Shown: piece by piece, positions 58,762-64,000 of the stretch
Numbering within the stretch: the stretch's first letter is position 1
How the letters are laid out: every line of letters starts with the position of its first letter
NCBI RefSeq assembly: GCF_016906535.1
Contig: NC_057375.1
Location: 744,001 to 808,000 of the forward strand
Direction: 5' to 3'
DNA length: 64,000 nucleotides
From: Rhizoctonia solani
Lineage: Eukaryota; Basidiomycota; Agaricomycetes; Cantharellales; Ceratobasidiaceae
Notes under the pieces: generated by a model
Database searches by the model: none
What the model saw: only the letters and a program-made list of their open reading frames with translations
Told to the model about the DNA's origin: nothing
Translations under genes and position numbers: made by a program

Positions 58762-61143
58762 ATTGAAACAAGAGAGAATAACCAGTTCACTGAGGTCTTA
58801 CACCGAACACAAGCCCATATTTCTAGTCCTCAGCACCATCACACGTCGGCTTGTCGGCCGCCAGGAGTACCACATGTAGTGAGTAGCAGACGTCGATGAG
58901 ACGCAATTCGATCAAGGAAGTCATAGTGCAAGCATATGGCAGTAAAGTCACTTATCGACTGGCTGAGGCATTATACTGATTAAAGTCAGCTTCGAAGTTC
59001 AGAATCGTCAGTTCTTGCGCACCACGCTTGCCGGGAAGTTCTTTCGTTGACCAAGCTAGAGAAGCCTTGGCAGATTGCTAAGCGGCTGCTGTGCGCATGG
59101 CCGCGCTGGGTTCGTGTGCGATAAAGTCGTGGGCAATGTGGTCGCGGGCGTACTATAGTGCCGTACCAGCGTAAGTAATTTAAGAATGCAATGTATGTTA
59201 TTCGGTCGTCGCCCGAATGAAAATTAATCAAGGTAGGATGACGTAATCGAGCTCTCATGTAACTGAGATTATTTATAGTCAACGAAACATCAATTATGTT
59301 GGCTGCAAGTATTCAAATTGATTATAATGCCACAAGACGGAATGAGAACCATGCATGTCACCACTACGACCAATACTAGTTATCTATGCGAACTGACAAA
59401 GGGTGGAATGCACAACGCGAAGTTCTGGGTCTTCGCACACCACTCGTGGCCACCGATTCGAATCGAACTTCTGACACATAAATTCTGGACGACAAAACCC
59501 TGGATTTAATTATTCTAATTTATCATCAAAACACTACACGTGTGACCCCCAATGCGATCGTAAGCTTCGGCCGAATAAAATCGGCGTGCGCATATATTCC
59601 CTTTTCCTTCAACTGGACACCCGCATCAATAGTAGCAATGTCTCTTGGATCCACGCAAAGCGTCAAGAGTTTACACGTGGCTACTAAGCTTCTGGTTCGC
59701 CGATACTAATCAAGCACGAAAGACAATATTAGTTGTTCGGCATTGTCAACGGCATATGCAAACTTGAAATCCGCAAACGAATTCGAAGGCGATGCTGCAG
59801 ATTGCCCGTGCGTATGCACAGAAGCTTCGTCCGCTTTGATATGTATAGTAATATTTTGGCGGTGAAGACAAGAGCTTTCCTCTACGAGAAAATCTATAGA
59901 CAGAACACATTTACGCCCAGTCATGTATTAGACGTTTATCTCCGAGTCCTTTATCTCCATGCACTTCACTTGACTTTTATTACTCTATCCAGCTCAAAGT
60001 ATAAGCATCATTACTGTAACCCTGGCTGACATTGACTAGCTTGGGCGGTCAGAAAGATAACTGCGGTTAAAGTGCCCTGAGAATTGATGGCTATTCAGAC
60101 CCAAGTCAACTGTATTATAATTTCCGGAAATCTCACGAGAATGCGCATGTCGACCGCCTTGGGAATCCCCCACCCTACTTCATAGTAGAAATATTGCACA
60201 AAACGAGCCACCTACCTCAGACGAGTCAACCAAATTGGCCACGATTAGAGACTCTGTGCATAACCACATTTTCAGCGTGGGCCTTCTTTTACTCAAATTA
60301 ACACGAATATGCTCCATAAAGCGATAAATCTCGTGATACCAAGACACAAGGCTATCATTTTTGTCTTATTGAACACCTCGCTAATGTCGAATATTCAGTT
60401 AAACCAATTTATTGCTCTTCAAGAATGTAGTGTCAAGGTGATTGTAGACAGCTACTATGAAGACTCGCTCTTTGATCCAGCCAATTCGACACGCATCTTC
60501 TTTGAAAGAACAAAGTGCCAGCTCCGGATCTTTGATTATCAAACCTTGCGGGATATCACCCTCCCAGTCACGGATCGGCAACAAAATCATGATCGTGGAG
60601 CGCTTCTTCTGAACATCATGATGTACGATCATAGGTCAATGGCGGCATGGGTTAACATATTTGCGCAAGCATTTTGCAACAAATCGTAGCAAAAGGTGCT
60701 GTACTACATTAGCTATAGCGGAACGGTCTCATAACTATGCATTCATGTATGCAACGTGATATTGATGACGGCAATTATTTTGGTACAGCCAAATATCCTG
60801 AGTGCCAGTGGATTAAATGGTTTAACTCAAACCAAACCAAAGCCACTTAAATAGAGTACAGAACTGACTGGCAGCCTTTCAATTGTACGTGTTACACAGT
60901 CGTCATAATAAGGGAAGACGCTAACTCTGGAGTGAATAACGGCACCTCTCGAAAAGTACCTTTGATATCTTTTCACCAATGTGCCAACGATTTCTAGCAT
61001 GCGCGCAGGCTCCGTGAATTCGACATTGAAATTCTATTTTAAAGTAAATATAGCTGTTCATACAAAAAAGCAAGCTTAAGAGCCGCTACTGCCGTGTATA
61101 TTTTTTCGCCTTGACAACTATAAGTCCATTGACCTGATCGACA
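58762..61143. other. Intergenic spacer between tandem M35 genes
   Basis: About 2.4 kb. The longest frame is 126 codons at 60309-60689 (+), without recognised motifs or splice context. No repeats or transposon ends were noticed. Confidence 0.5.
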
Positions 61144-62521
61144 TTATGCATTGACGGAGAAGAATGCATGGTTACTGGATATCACTATTAGAGGGAGAGT
61201 GCAATTAATCCAAAATAGTTAAAACTTACTCGGCGTTGTAGACCGCATTAGTGGGGTTGGAAGAGGCAAGCGAGAGGCAAGCGGATTGGCCGTATGCATA
61301 ATCATCAGTGCTATAATAGATGGTATTTTGTAAGTCATGCGACGAATTATACAAAATTAAAACTTACCCCAAGACTTGGGTGAAATGAGTGCCCTCATGA
61401 ATGATAGTATCAGCACGAGATCCGGCGCCGGTGGCGGGGGCCTGGCCATAGTGTTAGTTGATCCAAAGAGGCGGCATATTCAGAACGTTAGCTCACAGTC
61501 CAGAAATAGCCACAGAGATAAACTGTGCCGTAACGGCTTGGGTAAACATATGCGTAGGTATCAGCGTCAGTGCAAGTGCAGTCGTACGCCCAACCGGCAG
61601 GATATGTGCGTAGGCGCTATAAAAAATCGGATGAGATACGAGACACAGAGATATTCTAAGTTACACCTACGGAGAAACTGTTGAGAGCAAGGCTGTACCG
61701 GCTGCTTGACCAGGTTCCAAACCAGCGAGTATAGCGAGTTGAACCAGACGGGTTGGAAGTTAGATGGTTGTATGAATCAGTGGCATAGGAAGCAGAGGAA
61801 GTAATAGCGCTCGCAATCTGGGTTTGACGAGTGGAGGAGCAGCTCGAATAGGTCGCACGCTTGCTCATGCGGGATACGGGAGGAGCAACAGCCGCATTCT
61901 TGAAAGAAGCAAGCTTGCCCTTTTGGGCGAACATCAAGTTTAATACCAAGCTCAATTAATAATTTGGAGCTAACTTACTTGAACCTTGACTTCGGCAGCA
62001 ACGACATCAGCGTAGATGTCAGTCAGCGAGCTGTCCGCCTCAACAACGCGGAACAGGTTTGCAGCATCCACAGTGTATGCGCCGACACCAGTAGACGTCA
62101 GGTTGTACACCCAGCGACTGTCCAGTTGTGATATTAGATTCCATATTTCGTCTCTCAGTGGCACAACTTACGGTCATGCTCGACAGTCACCGACTCCCCA
62201 GGCTTCAGCTCCACGAACGACTCCGCACGTCCGGCCTTGGCAACAGCCTGAGGGCTGTATCGTACCTTCACACCGCTGAACGCAGCACGTGCCCCTGTTG
62301 TTCACCACACCAAAGCTCTCAGTAGCCCAGGTGGAGAGAGGAGACCGAGGGTCGCGGAGCAGGCGGAGAGTCTCAGATCCGGTGTTGGAGACGGTGGCAG
62401 CGACGCGGAAGTTGTCGACATCGGTGATCTCAGCAGAGGGAGTGGCAACCTTGAGAGACAAGGAGCGTTCGGCAGACGCAAGTAGCGCGGTAGACAAGAT
62501 GAAAGCAGTTGCAACAAACAT
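61144..62521 (-). CDS. M35 metallopeptidase, copy 2, frameshifted as given
   Basis: Tandem paralogue of the gene at 57373-58761 with the same seven-exon layout. The start MFVATAFILSTALLASA is a signal peptide. Catalytic exons are intact: HEGTHFTQVLG, TDDYAYGQ and NHAFFSVNA are present, as is SRMSKRATYSSCSSTRQTQI. Two indels break the propeptide part: the C6 run of copy 1 is C4 here (62294-62297 on +), and one base is missing near 62108 (ACACCC against ACACACC). Together they would make the product stop in exon 1. Exons 1-2 and the intron between them are nearly identical to copy 1, while exons 3-7 differ clearly. It may be a real pseudogene or a functional gene with miscalled runs. Confidence 0.85.
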
Positions 62522-62840
62522 TGTGAGCGAATGAGCCAAGGGAGAGCCGTGCCTATGAGACTAACTTGGATGCCTCCCTGAATTGTGAAACTCAGTGCTT
62601 TTGTACGCCTCTTCAGCTTTCAGCTGACCTGTTTATCAAGTGAGAATTCACCTGTTGCATGCGTTCTGAATGTGAAGAACCCAAGAATTAGGTGTATCAA
62701 GTTGGATAGCGGAATGAGAATCCATCGAGCCGAGTGTTGCAATAAAAGGATGTTCCTGTCGAAGTTATTAATAACGTATTGTCATTAGGCCAAAGTTCGA
62801 TATTTCCATAATCAATAAGTTACATCAGCATATACATACT
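62522..62840. other. Short intergenic stretch
   Basis: Promoter side of M35 copy 2. No feature seen. Confidence 0.45.
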
Positions 62841-63173
62841 TTAATTGGAACTAGCATCGTCTTCCGAATGATAGCGGGTCCGGGAATCACTTCTTTGATT
62901 TAGCCGGTCTGATAGACACTTCTGCAGATATCCGCCAGAATACCTTTCATAATCATCAATTCTTGGCACAGTGCATGTGCTACATGTTACTTCCGACCAT
63001 ATGGAGGCAGCTAACGTGTGCTGACAGCTGGCCTGTTGTCTCAACTCACGTTCGCGATATTCCCCATAGTGAAACGGGTACTTATGGCACACCTTCTTAG
63101 AATCCGCAGCAGTGAACCATGTGAGAACCATTGACTTCACCTCGGCAATCCCATACAAATCAACAATGTCCAT
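62841..63173 (-). CDS. Hypothetical protein, 110 residues
   Basis: An ATG-started frame (MDIVDLYGIAEVKSMVLTWF, then HKYPFHYGEYRERE) to a stop at 62841. A possible 39-bp GT-AG intron within it would not change the frame. CSTC and paired cysteines are present near the middle. Composition and the aromatic-rich start look coding, but I recognise no family. An upstream exon cannot be excluded (an AG acceptor stands just before the ATG). Confidence 0.35.
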   Translation of the reverse strand: MDIVDLYGIAEVKSMVLTWFTAADSKKVCHKYPFHYGEYRERELRQQASCQHTLAASIWSEVTCSTCTVPRIDDYERYSGGYLQKCLSDRLNQRSDSRTRYHSEDDASSN

Positions 63174-63309
63174 TGAATAATACGCGGAGTAGCTCTACAA
63201 TAAAAACAAATATATCGAAAACACGAGATAACACGAAAACCCAAAGCAAGGAGAGTGTGGCAGCCCAGCTGCTGAAAGCGCTTCGTCTTTCATACTACTA
63301 TCAAGGCTG

Positions 63310-64000
63310 CTAGTATAGACCTCGTTCTAGCTCTTGTCGCATTGCCCGTTCGCCTACTTTTACCCATTCTTCTGGTGAACGGATTGGACCCTCAGTGCCA
63401 AAGACGCAGTCGTTTTCTCTGACGAATGCCCACTCTTGGGATCTGGAACTGGCACGCTAGTAATGGCCATTAATTCGGCGTGGATAATGTTGCGACAGAA
63501 ATGGTCGAGATTGAGATCATTCTGTATATCCGATTTGAGATAGCATCCCACAGATTTAAATTATAGCAACTGACCTTGTCGTACCCTATGATACCAATGC
63601 AATTCAAGTCAATGATGTTCAACATCAAGAACACTAGCACATACCGAATGGATCTGCAATTACAAGTACAATCGTATTCTTGGTAAGTGTATGAACTAAT
63701 GTAATTGGTGAAGCCACTTACTCTCGATCTCTTCCCCCGCCACGATGAACCCGAAAAACAAGAAAGCCTATGCGTAGCATACGATTCATGAGCTTGAATG
63801 CGAGCAGCGATTTTAAAACTTACCGCGATAGAAGTAGCCGGGATAGTTACCCATCTCAGTGTGGGCCACAATTGGAAGGGCTATAAGGTCAAGGTTAGCA
63901 CCTAATACACAGTCAAGCTACAAGAAACTCCTCACCAAGAAAAAGACGTAGAGAAGACAGACGGTCCACAAATGCACGCCATAACTGAATATTATTTGGT
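63310..64000 (-). CDS. Hypothetical protein, C-terminal part, runs off the window
   Basis: Exons joined by short introns read QLWRAFVDRLSSLRLFL, then ALPIVAHTEMGNYPGYFYRG, FLVFRVHRGGGRDRDPFGYD, NDLNLDHFCRNIIHAELMAI and TSVPVPDPKEWAFVREND, ending RQELERGLY at 63310. The last exon is 63521-63310 and needs one base added in the A run of CCCAAGAG near 63434. The 5' end lies outside the window. I do not recognise the family and no catalytic motif is evident. Confidence 0.55.

Noticed and set aside
60309..60689. 126-codon + strand frame between the M35 genes
   Set aside because: No signal, domain or intron structure was seen. It could be chance in 2.4 kb of spacer.

Overview
The window is eukaryotic and reads as nuclear DNA of a filamentous basidiomycete. 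Genes are split by many 47-73 bp GT-AG introns, several contain micro-exons, and the gene families fit an Agaricomycete, most like Rhizoctonia/Ceratobasidiaceae (an inference from remembered families; no search was run). I rebuilt exon structures by hand from splice sites, phase and family conservation. There are no bacterial features, rRNA, tRNA or CRISPR that I could see.

Layout. 1-2.4 kb is non-coding with a 67-bp triple repeat. 2.4-3.3 kb holds an intact eight-exon V-ATPase proteolipid gene (-). 4.7-6.1 kb is a decayed copy of a sugar transporter whose better copy lies at 24.6-26.6 kb. 7.2-15.1 kb is a nested transposon: a CACTA-type DNA element (CACTG...CAGTG ends, 3-bp CCT duplication) split by a 6.2-kb Ty3/Gypsy chromovirus (561-bp LTRs, GTCTG duplication). 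16.0-20.5 kb is a patatin/NB-ARC/TPR NLR-type receptor (-) with twelve almost identical TPR units. It shares a 353-bp divergent promoter with a RAD1/XPF repair nuclease gene (+, to 24.5 kb). Then come the sugar transporter (-), a cytochrome P450 (-), a GPI-type GH16 glucanase (-), a small secreted protein (+), a small dsRBD-like protein (-), gamma-tubulin complex component 2 (+), a chitin deacetylase (+), an intronless UBX protein (-), a full-size ABCB transporter (-), a second P450 (+), a multi-pass membrane protein of unknown role (-), two tandem M35 metallopeptidases (-) and a partial gene at the right edge (-).

Functionally the right two thirds mixes housekeeping genes (RAD1, V-ATPase c, GCP2, UBX) with an accessory set for secretion, wall remodelling and detoxification (GH16, chitin deacetylase, M35 peptidases, P450s, ABC and sugar transporters). 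The left third is a transposon-rich flank next to an NLR, a usual place for fast-evolving self/non-self genes.

Most notable: (1) the NLR repeat array, where variation is confined to 7 of 42 positions; (2) the retrotransposon, whose five inter-LTR differences and three apparent inactivating changes all fall at CpG sites, with a self-primer and a -1 slippery heptamer visible; (3) a sharp identity boundary between the two M35 genes, suggesting gene conversion; (4) single-base deletions in many otherwise conserved genes, more likely assembly errors than decay. I did not find a wholly new kind of system.
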